64,000 nucleotides of DNA from PHAA01 sp964494735 (GTDB lineage Bacteria; Bacillota; Syntrophomonadia; Syntrophomonadales; Syntrophomonadaceae), in contig CAZBSD010000003.1 in assembly GCA_964494735.1 (NCBI GenBank), forward strand, positions 1-64,000. Reading direction: 5' to 3'. The position numbers and the translations under genes were made by a program. Shown here piece by piece: positions 45,574 through 53,682 of the stretch. Within the stretch, counting starts at the first letter, position 1; each line of letters opens with the position of its first letter. Below the pieces are notes generated by a model. That model searched no databases. It saw only the letters and a list, made by a program, of their open reading frames with translations, and was not told the origin of the DNA.

Positions 45574-45662
45574 GGAGTCTATGAGCGACATAAACCTAAA
45601 GCCACCACTCACAATAGAGCAACAGATCGACTTGCTTTAAAACATTTCGAATCTGTATTATG

Positions 45663-45691
45663 AATAACTTGGTGCCTGTCCCCAAGTTATT
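45663..45691. repeat. Inverted repeat after the sigma-54 activator gene
   Basis: AATAACTTGG and CCAAGTTATT form a perfect 10-bp stem with loop TGCCTGTCC, seven bases past the activator stop. No T-run follows on the minus strand, so it may be a dispersed hairpin element rather than a terminator. Confidence 0.6.
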
Positions 45692-45697
45692 GGTCCC

Positions 45698-48403
45698 CTA
45701 ATTGCTGATGTCGTAGGCCTTCATGCGGCGGTACAGGGTGTAGCGGGATATGCCCAGCTCGGCAGCGGCCTGGGTGACATTGCCCCCGCAGCGGTTGAGG
45801 GCATGCACGATCGCCTCTTTCTCCTGTTCCTGCGCATACATCTTCCGGTTGGTCCGGTTCGACACCGCCGCCGGCGCGGCCGCCTCGGCCCGTGGTTGAC
45901 GCCCTCCCGCCAATTTGGCGGGGGCATATCCCGCCGGCCGGGTAATCTCCCGGGGCAGGCAATCGACGGTTATGTGTCCGTCCTCGGCCAACAAAAGCAC
46001 CCTTTCCACTGCGTTCTGCAGCTCCCGGATATTGCCGGGCCAGCTATAGTCCCCTAAATATCCGGCCACCTCGGGATCCACTGCGGTGATCACTCGGTTG
46101 AAACGGGGCGACATATCCTCTATGAAATGGTTGAACAGCAGGTTTATATCCCCGCTCCTCTCCCGGAGGGGCGGGATCATGATCCTGATCACATTGAGCC
46201 GGTAGTACAAATCAGCCCGGAACCGGCCCTCCCCCACCAGTTGCAGCAGATCCTGGTTGGTGGCGGCGATGATACGGACATCCACCTTGATCAGGTCGGC
46301 TCCGCCCACCCGCAGGATGGCCTTTTCCTGGATGGCCCGCAGCAGCAGGGCCTGTTGGTCCAGGGGCATACTGCCGATCTCGTCGAGAAACAAGGTACCG
46401 CGGTGGGCCAATTCGAATTTTCCCGGTCGTCCGCCCTTTTGGGCCCCGGTAAAGGCCCCCTCCACATAGCCAAACAACTCGCTGGCCACCAGTTCGCGAG
46501 GCAGCGCGGCACAGTTGATAGCCACGAATGGTTGCCGGCTGCGCTGACTGGCATTATGGATGGACTGGGCAAACATTTCCTTACCCGAGCCGCTTTCAGC
46601 CTGCAATAGCACGGTAGAATTGTTTCTCCCGGCCGACATGGCCACCTGGATGGAATACCGCAGCTGCCGGTCCCGGCCGATAATGGAATCGAACGTAAAA
46701 CTGGCCTGGGCCCCGCTGAATTTATTGACCAACTGCTGCACTTGGGCGATCGGCCTCAATATCAGCGATGCCCCCTCCACCTGGTGGTCATCATCATAGA
46801 GCGGTATCCCGGAGACGGTAGTATGGACCTTTCCTTCCCGGCCCTCCAGCCAAAATTCCTGGTCGTAAAAATCTTCCCCGTTGTCCAGCAGGGCGGGGAT
46901 CAGTTCCGCCTTGCCGCTGAAGACCTTTTTGACCTTGATGTCCTTCAGGTCCTGGGCCGGGCGCCCCAACATCTTCTGGGCGGCCTGGTTGGATTGCCGG
47001 ATGCGGCCATCCCGGTTGAAGACGATTACCCCGTCGGACATGGTCCGGAAAACATTGCTCAACTCGTCATGCATACTCTGCAGGGCCTGCTGTTCCTTAA
47101 CCAGTTTCTTCTCCTGGTACAGATGACAGTTTTCGATCTTGTTCAACCCGTTGAACACCGCCACCGCCATCTGGAAGCAGGAATTATAGCCGCAGGCCGC
47201 ACAGTTGCGGAAATCCTTCTCCTCTTCTTTAAACAGTCGGCCATATATAGCCTGTAATTCAAGCTCCGAGGGCAGCTTGAGCAGGTATTGGGATGACAAA
47301 TCCGAATATCCCTGGTATCTGAAACTCAGCTCCCCGGTCACCTGGGTCAGCCACTCCTCCAGCTGCGGCCGGGCCCTGCTGTCACCGGCGGCTTGTTCGG
47401 ACCGCACCGCAATGGCATGCTCCGCCTCCCCCTTGATCTTGTTGATACTGCCTACTCCCATGTTGCAGCCGTGTTCACAGCTCAGAATATCAATGATCAG
47501 AGGCAGATAATCCTTACCGGCAGCGATGGCCCGCTCCAGGTCGGGCAGATATTTTTTGAAAACATACATGCCTTCCATTTTGCCTATGGAACTGGGATGG
47601 GTATCCGGGTAGTGATAAAGGTAGGACTCCTTCAATCCCCCGGGGGTGGAAAAATTGGTGGCGATCCCAGCCGCCACCGGACCATCGAATCTGCCATCGG
47701 GCAGGGAATGGAGGTGGATCCCCCGCCGGCCGAAAATATCCAGCAGGGATTGAAAGGTGATATTGTACTCCACCAGGCCCGTCTCCTGGAACTCGCGGCG
47801 TTTTTCCAGGCATGGGGAAATGAAAGCCAGCCGGGCGCCGGGATGCTGCTGACGCACATAAGTGGCCAGGTTGCCGACCGGGCTGCCCACCGGGGCCAGG
47901 TGGGGGATCAATTGGGGATGATTAAGTCGGATAAATCGGACTACCGACGGACAGGGAGTGGCGATCATCGGATAGGGTGCCAGGCCCTGTTCGATCAAGT
48001 GCCGGTAACAGGCTACAGTTATCTCCGCGCCCAGGGACACATCGTACACCTGTGCGGCCCCCAGCTGTTTGAGGGCAGCGATCAATTTAGGCAAGGGAAA
48101 ATTACTCTGGGCGGAGGGAGCCACCAGGACTATGATTTCCTGTCCGGCCACATCCTGCTCAAACCGTGTGCCATCGTCGATGGCGAAGCGGGCGCTCTTC
48201 TCAATCACCCCTCCGTGGCTCTTCACACAGGCCTCGATGCAGCGCCCACAACCTACACATAGTCGATTGTCGAATTTTATCACCTCACCGCTGCCATTAC
48301 TGCACACCTTGACTGGGCAAACAGCTATGCACTGGTGACAATTGGTGCAGTTCTCTTCCCGGATGCCTATTACTTCGATTGGTTTGTCAATTGGTTTGTC
48401 CAT
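45698..48403 (-). CDS. Sigma-54 activator with [FeFe]-hydrogenase-like sensor module
   Basis: A 901-residue regulator from ATG 48403 (GAGGTG nearby). Residues 10-65: two [4Fe-4S] ferredoxin motifs, CTNCHQCIAVCP and CVGCGRCIEAC. Residues 80-350: a hydrogenase large-subunit-like domain in which the three H-cluster motifs are present but altered: ATPCPSVVRF, ISPCLEKRRE, CEHGCNMGVGS. Then FRNCAACGYNSC, an extra Fe-S motif, a PAS domain, and AAA+ with GESGSGKE, GAFTGAQKGG and FLDEIGSM. The end is a Fis-type HTH (NVTQAAAELGISRYTLYRRMK). It should sense redox state or H2 and activate sigma-54 promoters; the nearest is the divergent one at 48620. Confidence 0.93.
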   Translation of the reverse strand: MDKPIDKPIEVIGIREENCTNCHQCIAVCPVKVCSNGSGEVIKFDNRLCVGCGRCIEACVKSHGGVIEKSARFAIDDGTRFEQDVAGQEIIVLVAPSAQSNFPLPKLIAALKQLGAAQVYDVSLGAEITVACYRHLIEQGLAPYPMIATPCPSVVRFIRLNHPQLIPHLAPVGSPVGNLATYVRQQHPGARLAFISPCLEKRREFQETGLVEYNITFQSLLDIFGRRGIHLHSLPDGRFDGPVAAGIATNFSTPGGLKESYLYHYPDTHPSSIGKMEGMYVFKKYLPDLERAIAAGKDYLPLIIDILSCEHGCNMGVGSINKIKGEAEHAIAVRSEQAAGDSRARPQLEEWLTQVTGELSFRYQGYSDLSSQYLLKLPSELELQAIYGRLFKEEEKDFRNCAACGYNSCFQMAVAVFNGLNKIENCHLYQEKKLVKEQQALQSMHDELSNVFRTMSDGVIVFNRDGRIRQSNQAAQKMLGRPAQDLKDIKVKKVFSGKAELIPALLDNGEDFYDQEFWLEGREGKVHTTVSGIPLYDDDHQVEGASLILRPIAQVQQLVNKFSGAQASFTFDSIIGRDRQLRYSIQVAMSAGRNNSTVLLQAESGSGKEMFAQSIHNASQRSRQPFVAINCAALPRELVASELFGYVEGAFTGAQKGGRPGKFELAHRGTLFLDEIGSMPLDQQALLLRAIQEKAILRVGGADLIKVDVRIIAATNQDLLQLVGEGRFRADLYYRLNVIRIMIPPLRERSGDINLLFNHFIEDMSPRFNRVITAVDPEVAGYLGDYSWPGNIRELQNAVERVLLLAEDGHITVDCLPREITRPAGYAPAKLAGGRQPRAEAAAPAAVSNRTNRKMYAQEQEKEAIVHALNRCGGNVTQAAAELGISRYTLYRRMKAYDISN

Positions 48404-48456
48404 GCTGCCCCACCTCATCCGTTTTATTGTTTCAAGTGTAGCACCTCCGTAGCATC

Positions 48457-48505
48457 CGCACAATGCCCGCACACATCTATTACAATTTTGGCAGAGCGGC
48501 GCACA
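48457..48505. promoter_or_regulatory. Direct repeats CGCACA, candidate activator sites
   Basis: CGCACA occurs at 48457, 48468 and 48500, that is 11 and 32 bases apart, near whole helical turns. The cluster lies 115-165 bases upstream of the sigma-54 promoter, a usual distance for enhancer sites. Weak evidence. Confidence 0.3.
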
Positions 48506-48619
48506 CCGATGGCAACCAATTCCGGTAGTTGAAGAAACTTTTCTTACCATTTCGAAATGCTCTGCTCGTGGGACTTCGAGCCAGTTCGACATATTTATTC
48601 ATCGCTGATTCATTTAGAC

Positions 48620-48634
48620 TGGCACAAGGCTTGC
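48620..48634 (+). promoter_or_regulatory. Sigma-54 promoter of the small-peptide genes
   Basis: TGGCACAAGGCTTGC is TGGCAC-N5-TTGC, full RpoN consensus with ten bases between GG and GC. It reads to the right, 58 bases before the first peptide start, and away from the sigma-54 activator gene. Confidence 0.88.
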
Positions 48635-48691
48635 GACTAATGTGACCAAGAAAAAGAAAGACGACCACCCATATGAAAGGAGGCGAAGAAG

Positions 48692-48799
48692 ATGAGAAAA
48701 ACCAATAAAATGAACGACGGCAAGAAGATTGACATCACCGAGCTGAACGAGAAATTGACTTATTTCTATAACAACGGCGGCCCCATCATGGACATCTAA
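48692..48799 (+). CDS. Small peptide 1 of the NExLxYF family (35 aa)
   Basis: 35 residues: a charged N-terminal half (MRKTNKMNDGKKIDITE) and the tail LNEKLTYFYNNGGPIMDI. GAAAGGAGGCGAAG stands just before the ATG, a strong ribosome site. The tail is nearly identical to that of peptide 2, and the leader DNA is nearly identical to that of peptide 3, so the genes arose by tandem duplication. No signal sequence, no cysteine. No family recognised. The conserved, GG-containing C-terminal end and variable N-terminal end recall ribosomally made peptide precursors or signal peptides, which is inference. Confidence 0.8.
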   Translation: MRKTNKMNDGKKIDITELNEKLTYFYNNGGPIMDI

Positions 48800-48847
48800 G
48801 TAAGTAAATTGCCGGCCCCAAAGATTATTCCAAAGGAGGTGTGAAAC

Positions 48848-48937
48848 ATGAGCCAGAAAACTACCAAGACCATACAATACTTGAACGAAAAACTCTACTA
48901 TTTCTACAATAATGGCGGTCCCAAGATGGACATTTAA
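48848..48937 (+). CDS. Small peptide 2 of the NExLxYF family (29 aa)
   Basis: 29 residues ending LNEKLYYFYNNGGPKMDI, which differs from peptide 1 at only two of the last 18 positions, while the first 11 residues (MSQKTTKTIQY) are unlike it. AAAGGAGGTG precedes the ATG by 6 bases. The DNA of the two tails uses different synonymous codons (AACAACGGCGGC against AATAATGGCGGT), showing selection on the peptide, not recent copying. Confidence 0.82.
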   Translation: MSQKTTKTIQYLNEKLYYFYNNGGPKMDI

Positions 48938-48989
48938 GTAATCAAACCACCAATGACAGCTAGCGCCCATATGAAAAGAGGTGAAGAAG

Positions 48990-49082
48990 ATGAAGAGGAC
49001 GGCGGAATCACAGAAGATGGAATCGATGAACGAGAGACTCTGGTTCTTCCAAAAAGATCACGACCGGGCAAACGAGTTCTAA
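48990..49082 (+). CDS. Small peptide 3 of the NExLxYF family, diverged (30 aa)
   Basis: 30 residues: MKRTAESQKMESMNERLWFF then QKDHDRANEF. The MNERLWFF core aligns with LNEKLTYF/LNEKLYYF of peptides 1 and 2, but the GGPxMDI end is replaced by a charged one. The 25 bases upstream (CCATATGAAAAGAGGTGAAG) closely match those of peptide 1. It could be an immunity or regulatory partner, or simply a diverged copy. Confidence 0.7.
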   Translation: MKRTAESQKMESMNERLWFFQKDHDRANEF

Positions 49083-49143
49083 GTGAAGCAGTCCAGGATG
49101 AACGCACCAGGGTATTTGCATAATTACGAAAGGAGTGGCAGCT

Positions 49144-49320
49144 ATGATCCTGGCCCGACAAACATACCACGGTTTTGATGGATTCCCAGCCAAGGGAGAG
49201 TTTAAACCCAATAAAGCAATCTCCAAAATCATCGACGGCAGGCGAGAGAAGAGCGCCGGCAGCGAATACCGGAATGAAGACGGGTCCTATTTCTACAGCC
49301 ACGGGGGCCTGATGATATAG
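49144..49320 (+). CDS. Small peptide 4 of the family, longer (58 aa)
   Basis: 58 residues from ATG 49144 (AAAGGAG at 8 bases). The N-terminal 40 residues are unlike the others (MILARQTYHGFDGFPAKGEF ... REKSAGS). The end, EYRNEDGSYFYSHGGLMI, matches the YFYNNGGP.MDI end of peptides 1 and 2 in the NE, YFY and GG positions. It may be a precursor with a leader part. Confidence 0.65.
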   Translation: MILARQTYHGFDGFPAKGEFKPNKAISKIIDGRREKSAGSEYRNEDGSYFYSHGGLMI

Positions 49321-49359
49321 ATCTCAATGAGGGGCGATTGCCCAGCGAGGAGATAGTGA

Positions 49360-49389
49360 ATGAAAGAAAAAGAAGTGTTTAACCCCTGA
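49360..49389 (+). CDS. Nine-residue frame after peptide 4
   Basis: MKEKEVFNP with GAGGAG 8 bases upstream. Too short to judge; it may be a leader peptide or chance. It is in line with the peptide genes. Confidence 0.2.
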   Translation: MKEKEVFNP

Positions 49390-49599
49390 CGGATCTGGTG
49401 ATATGCTCAACAGCAATTATCGGATCCGTTGATATTTGCAGATACATTTTTACCTTCACCGAATTTGCCCGCAACGGCATTGCGGTTTGTGCTAAATTTG
49501 GATGATGGTTGATCTTATGCAATGTCACAAAGCCCTGATAAAATCATCTTCACCTATCAATACTAGATATAGAGTTCATTATGGGAAGGAAGGCTGGCG

Positions 49600-49737
49600 A
49601 TAGATAAGGATAGAAACCGCAAACAGGGCCGGGATAAGAGCAAACCGGAACTGCGCAAGATGAAGCCGCCGGATAATGCCGATGCGGGTATGATCAACAG
49701 CCAGGTCATGGGGCTCCATGAGAGCAAACCCGAATAG
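49600..49737 (+). CDS. Short hydrophilic frame without a normal start
   Basis: A 45-codon frame rich in Lys, Arg and Asp (DKDRNRKQGRDKSKPELRKM ... MGLHESKPE). AAGGAAGG stands 7 bases before an ATA codon at 49600, where an ATG would be expected. Alternatively the ATG at 49581 (MGRKAGD) would join this frame if one A near 49600 were lost. Either an unusual start, a frameshifted gene, or a sequencing error. The 180 bases before it (49390-49570) show only a small CCGCAA/TTGCGG hairpin. Confidence 0.35.
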   Translation: MDKDRNRKQGRDKSKPELRKMKPPDNADAGMINSQVMGLHESKPE

Positions 49738-49769
49738 ACCCACCGCGAGGTTTAGTTGGAGCGCCGATT

Positions 49770-50951
49770 TCAACCATTGACCACGAACAGCTCACATCCA
49801 CGCAATGACAAGATCTCGTAACCGCTGGGGGTGATGTGGACCATGAATTCGCTTTTGACCACCCCGTGGCGGGGATGGGTCAGGTGCATCTCTATGGTGG
49901 TGACCATGTTGGCTTGCAGTTCCAGCTCCGAACGGGCTTCCAGAACCGGCAGTTCATTGACCTCTGCCCCTACCCCATGACCGATCAGATTACTGCGCCG
50001 GTCCGCCAATTGCAGGAAATACTCCCCGACTCCCAGTTGGTCGGCGCGTTGGCTGGCAAGGGCAAAGAGATGGCTGCACCTGGTTCCTGGTTTCATCTCC
50101 TGCAGCACCGCTGCCACAATCTTCTGGAGGGACTCAAACAGGGACCGCACTCCAGGCTGTGGCTCCCCCAGTACATAGGTGCGGGATTCATCACAGTGGT
50201 ATCCCTGGTAGAAGGTAGGTATATCGGCGATCACGATGTCGCCAGTCTTTATTTTGCGCAATGTCGCCCCACCCGGGACCGCCGGGCTCAGCCCCACTCC
50301 GGTGACAGTATTGGAGAAACCGCTGGTCTTGTAGAGATTATCACCCGAGGTCAGAATGCCAGGCCCCATATAAAAATCGGCCAGGCGAATGGCGCACCCT
50401 CCCTCATTGCCAGCCCGGCGATGGGCATTCTCTATCTCCGCGGCCAGTTCCAGCTCGGTCATCCCCGCTCGCAGCACTTCAAAGACCCGATCATGGCCGA
50501 CTTGCATGATGGCACAGGCAGTCCTGATCAGCTCCAGCTCATATGGGTCCTTTATCATCCTCTGACTCAGGATTGCGGCGGAAATACTCACCGGCGCAAA
50601 AGCCGGGAACAGGCGCTGGATACGCAAAAAGAGATCGGCCGGGATGATATCGGTCTCTAATCCCATCTTGCCGCCCTTGACTCCCATATCAGCCAATGCG
50701 GACCGGGCGGTCTCCAATCTTCCGGCCGAGACGCTTTCGGGAGCAAGCCAAGTTTCCCCCAAGGCGAAATCGAGCGAACGCCTTATAATAAGGCGATACT
50801 CATCCGGGGTGACCAGCAGGATGCCCGGCTGGGCGGTGCCACAGTAATAGAAAATATCGCGGGAATAGAACAGCAGGGCGCAATCGAGCCCCAAGTCCAA
50901 TAGTCGCTGCTGCAATTTGTTTATCCGAACCCTTCGGTCCATTCTTTCCAT
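49770..50951 (-). CDS. M24 family (Xaa-Pro-type) metallopeptidase
   Basis: About 393 residues from ATG 50951. The N-terminal creatinase-like domain is followed by the pita-bread fold with ligand regions GDIVIADIPTFYQGYHCDESRTYVLG, GHGVGAEVNELPVL, and MVTTIEMHL. The first Asp of the usual metal pair and the HG(V/I)G His are present; the substrate may be X-Pro dipeptides or another amidinohydrolase substrate. Being convergent on the peptide genes it might act on them, but that is only proximity. Confidence 0.83.
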   Translation of the reverse strand: MERMDRRVRINKLQQRLLDLGLDCALLFYSRDIFYYCGTAQPGILLVTPDEYRLIIRRSLDFALGETWLAPESVSAGRLETARSALADMGVKGGKMGLETDIIPADLFLRIQRLFPAFAPVSISAAILSQRMIKDPYELELIRTACAIMQVGHDRVFEVLRAGMTELELAAEIENAHRRAGNEGGCAIRLADFYMGPGILTSGDNLYKTSGFSNTVTGVGLSPAVPGGATLRKIKTGDIVIADIPTFYQGYHCDESRTYVLGEPQPGVRSLFESLQKIVAAVLQEMKPGTRCSHLFALASQRADQLGVGEYFLQLADRRSNLIGHGVGAEVNELPVLEARSELELQANMVTTIEMHLTHPRHGVVKSEFMVHITPSGYEILSLRGCELFVVNG

Positions 50952-51160
50952 ATCTTCACTCACCTTCCGTTTGCGGTTCAGCTGTGCAGATCCCTGTTGC
51001 GGCCTGATGTCCGGAGCCGCCACGATGCTAATTTATAGTATCGGTGTTTTCCCGGCTATGTTCAATCCATTCATTCACCCTTAATATAACTGATATAATT
51101 GAAAAAGTGACTCGATTCGAAACTGAGTCGCGGGCCGACAGAAGTAAGAGAGGTGATGAC

Positions 51161-51748
51161 ATGGACTCCAGGATCAAACAGATCCAGCAGAAAATCGATG
51201 AGCTGGAACTGGCCCTACATCAAGAGTATGAGCATCTTGCCGAAAAATACGGTTTCTCCATCGAGCAGAAACGGGTCGAATTCTTGCAGCGCTTCCGGGA
51301 GAGGAACCGGACTTTCCGCATTCCGGTATGGAAATATGCCATCCCCGTCAACCTGCGCCATTTCCTGTCGATACCGTTTATCTATGCCATGATCGTACCC
51401 ACCGTGCTATTGGATCTGTTCCTGACCATTTACAACTGGACCGCCCTGCCCCTATACCGTATCCCGGTGGTGCGGCGCGGTGATTACATCGTGTTCGACC
51501 GCCAGTTCCTGGATTACCTGAATGTGCTCCAGAAGGTAAACTGCGTCTATTGCACCTATGTCAATGGGGTGTTCGCCTATGCGGTGGAGCTGGGCGGCCG
51601 CACCGAAAGGTACTGGTGCCCCATCAAGGCCGCTCACAAGCGGCCCGCCCGCAACAACTGGTACTGTGACTATGCCGACTATGGCAGCCCGGAACAGTGG
51701 CTGGAAAAGTTTAATAAACTGGATTCATTTGAGAAGCTGGAGAAGTAG
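51161..51748 (+). CDS. Hypothetical protein with one or two membrane segments
   Basis: 195 residues from ATG 51161 (GAGGTG at 6 bases). The first 50 residues are a charged coiled-coil-like helix (IKQIQQKIDELELALHQEYE). A hydrophobic segment follows at about 75-105 (FLSIPFIYAMIVPTVLLDLFLTIYNW), then a soluble end with VNCVYCTYVNGVFAYAVELGG and CPIKAAHK. The CxxC and Trp/Tyr-rich pattern suggest a metal or redox site near the membrane. No family named. Confidence 0.65.
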   Translation: MDSRIKQIQQKIDELELALHQEYEHLAEKYGFSIEQKRVEFLQRFRERNRTFRIPVWKYAIPVNLRHFLSIPFIYAMIVPTVLLDLFLTIYNWTALPLYRIPVVRRGDYIVFDRQFLDYLNVLQKVNCVYCTYVNGVFAYAVELGGRTERYWCPIKAAHKRPARNNWYCDYADYGSPEQWLEKFNKLDSFEKLEK

Positions 51749-51796
51749 TACCGCGGCGCGCCCAGCTGTCATCTTTTTAAGGGAAGGAGAGGTCAA

Positions 51797-52219
51797 ATGC
51801 ATTACTATTGGCCGATCGTCATGGTGGTGGTGTCCAACGTCTTCTATCACATCTGTGCCAAAGCCACCCCGGTGTCCATCAACCCGCTGGCTTCCCTGGG
51901 GATAACCTATCTGGTAGGCATGATATCGGTAGCATTACTGTATTTCGTGACCAGTCCGGTCAAGAATCTGGCCGCCGAGTATGGCAGTTTGAACTGGACC
52001 GCATTTGTTCTGGGCCTGGCTATCGTGGGACTGGAATACGGATTTTTAAGCATGTACAAGGTGGGCTGGAACATCAGCATCGGCTCATTGGTGGCCAGCA
52101 TAACGGTGGCGCTTATCCTTATCCTGATAGGCGTCCTTTACTATAAGGAGGCGCTTACCACATCCAATCTTATCGGGGTGCTGCTCTGCTTGCTAGGGCT
52201 GGGCCTGATCAATCGCTAG
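51797..52219 (+). CDS. EamA/DMT-type membrane protein, single domain
   Basis: A 140-residue protein with four to five membrane helices and the end motif EALTTSNLIGVLLCLLGLGLIN, as in the EamA half-domain of drug/metabolite transporters. Half-size members usually dimerise, sometimes with a partner gene; none is adjacent. Substrate unknown. Confidence 0.75.
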   Translation: MHYYWPIVMVVVSNVFYHICAKATPVSINPLASLGITYLVGMISVALLYFVTSPVKNLAAEYGSLNWTAFVLGLAIVGLEYGFLSMYKVGWNISIGSLVASITVALILILIGVLYYKEALTTSNLIGVLLCLLGLGLINR

Positions 52220-52238
52220 GGGTAAACAGGATTCGAAG

Positions 52239-53153
52239 TCAGCGCAGTAAAGCCGCGAATTGCGGAGGGATCTCGGTTTCGAAGCGCATCGGCTCGCCGC
52301 TGAGGGGATGGCGGAAAGCCAGCAGCCGGGCGTGCAGAGCCAGACGGCGGAGGGGATCGATCTGGGCCCCGTATTTCTTGTCACCGGTTATGGGGTGGCC
52401 GATATCGTGCATGTGCACCCGGATCTGGTTTTTGCGGCCCGTCTCCAAGTGGACCTCTAGCAGCGAATACTTAGGGGAGGTTTGCAGCACCCGGTAGTGG
52501 GTTATGGCCTCCAATCCATCGCCCCGGGCCGCGCTGCTGTAGACGAGCTTGGTTTTAGTCTCCAACAGCCAGGAGTGGACCGTATCTCCGTCCTTATCGA
52601 TGCGCCCTTCTACCACTGCGATATAAGCCCGCTCAGTCATCAAGTCCTTCCAGTTGTCCTGGAAGAGCCGTTTCACCTCCTCATGTTTGGCGAAAACCAT
52701 CACCCCGGAAGTATCCCGGTCCAGGCGATGGACGATGAATATCCGGTTGGCGGGGTTCTTCTCCCGCACATAATCGGTCAGCTGGTGATAGGCGGTACGC
52801 TCTTTTTCGGTATCAGAAGCAATGGCCAAAAGTCCGGCTGGTTTATCGACCACCAGCAGATGCTGGTCTTCAAACAAGACCTTAAGACCGCCGCCCACTT
52901 CCTTGCCCCAATTGGGTGACCGGTCCACCACCACTTCCTGCCCCGGCTCCAGACGGTGGTTGTACTGGCGGACAATCTTGCCGTCTATGGAAACCTGCCC
53001 CCGGGCCAGCAGGGATTTTATGTTATTGCGTGATTGTCTGGGCAGGCTCTCGATCAGGAAACTCATCAGTTCGGTCGGTTCGGTGACCGGCAGGCGGGTT
53101 TTGCGGTCGGTGTTTTTAAATTGGCCTTTCTGGCCGTGGCTGGCTCTCTTCAT
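52239..53153 (-). CDS. RluD/RluC-type pseudouridine synthase
   Basis: A 304-residue enzyme from ATG 53153 (AAAGGAG at 8 bases). An N-terminal S4-like RNA-binding domain (SRNNIKSLLARGQVSIDGKIVRQYNHRLEPG) precedes the catalytic domain with LLVVDKPAGLLAI and FIVHRLDRDTSGVMVFAK, holding the catalytic Asp. It modifies uridines in 23S rRNA; the exact site cannot be told. Confidence 0.92.
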   Translation of the reverse strand: MKRASHGQKGQFKNTDRKTRLPVTEPTELMSFLIESLPRQSRNNIKSLLARGQVSIDGKIVRQYNHRLEPGQEVVVDRSPNWGKEVGGGLKVLFEDQHLLVVDKPAGLLAIASDTEKERTAYHQLTDYVREKNPANRIFIVHRLDRDTSGVMVFAKHEEVKRLFQDNWKDLMTERAYIAVVEGRIDKDGDTVHSWLLETKTKLVYSSAARGDGLEAITHYRVLQTSPKYSLLEVHLETGRKNQIRVHMHDIGHPITGDKKYGAQIDPLRRLALHARLLAFRHPLSGEPMRFETEIPPQFAALLR

Positions 53154-53332
53154 GTTGCGATCTCCTTTGGCTTGGCATCCCATGGCGGCAACCTCCAAGA
53201 CGTTAGGTATAATCCCCGGCAGGCGGCAGCCAATCCGGGCAGCGGCGGATATTTGACCGAATGGGGGGCTTGGCTCACCTGATGTCCTGCCCGCCCGTTT
53301 CCATGCCAATAATCATGGTGCAGGCGGGCCCA

Positions 53333-53449
53333 TCACCTTTTGCGGATATTGTACCAGAGGTCCTTAAGCCCGCCCCAGAAAAATACCAGGGTCACCAATA
53401 GCGCAAAACCGCCGATTATATACATGAGGATGTTTACAAAAGTATCCAT
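53333..53449 (-). CDS. Single-span 38-residue membrane peptide
   Basis: MDTFVNILMYIIGGFALLVT continues to a WGGLKDLWYNIRKR tail: one membrane helix and a basic end. GGGGAGG precedes the ATG by 8 bases, so it is likely translated although very short. The upstream part of the frame (to 53545) is not needed. Function unknown. Confidence 0.6.
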   Translation of the reverse strand: MDTFVNILMYIIGGFALLVTLVFFWGGLKDLWYNIRKR

Positions 53450-53682
53450 GGATTTGGCCTCCCCATCATGGTCTAATCCTGAAAGTGCTCTTATGATACC
53501 ATATGTCCGCTCCGGATGCTTATTACTGGAGATTCTGTTGGTCAAGCCGGCCTATTTTGCGTTATCATACGGTGAAGCACTAGTCACAGCCACAACCGAT
53601 TGGTTCATATTTACCGATCGAACGGTTTAATATATCTGACCAACATTCAAAGCAGGCAGAATAAGTCCAAGGGGTGATCAGC

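Noticed and set aside
49101..49130. A second sigma-54 promoter before peptide 4
   Set aside because: GCAC and TTTGCA are present but the GG of the -24 element is missing and spacing is off.
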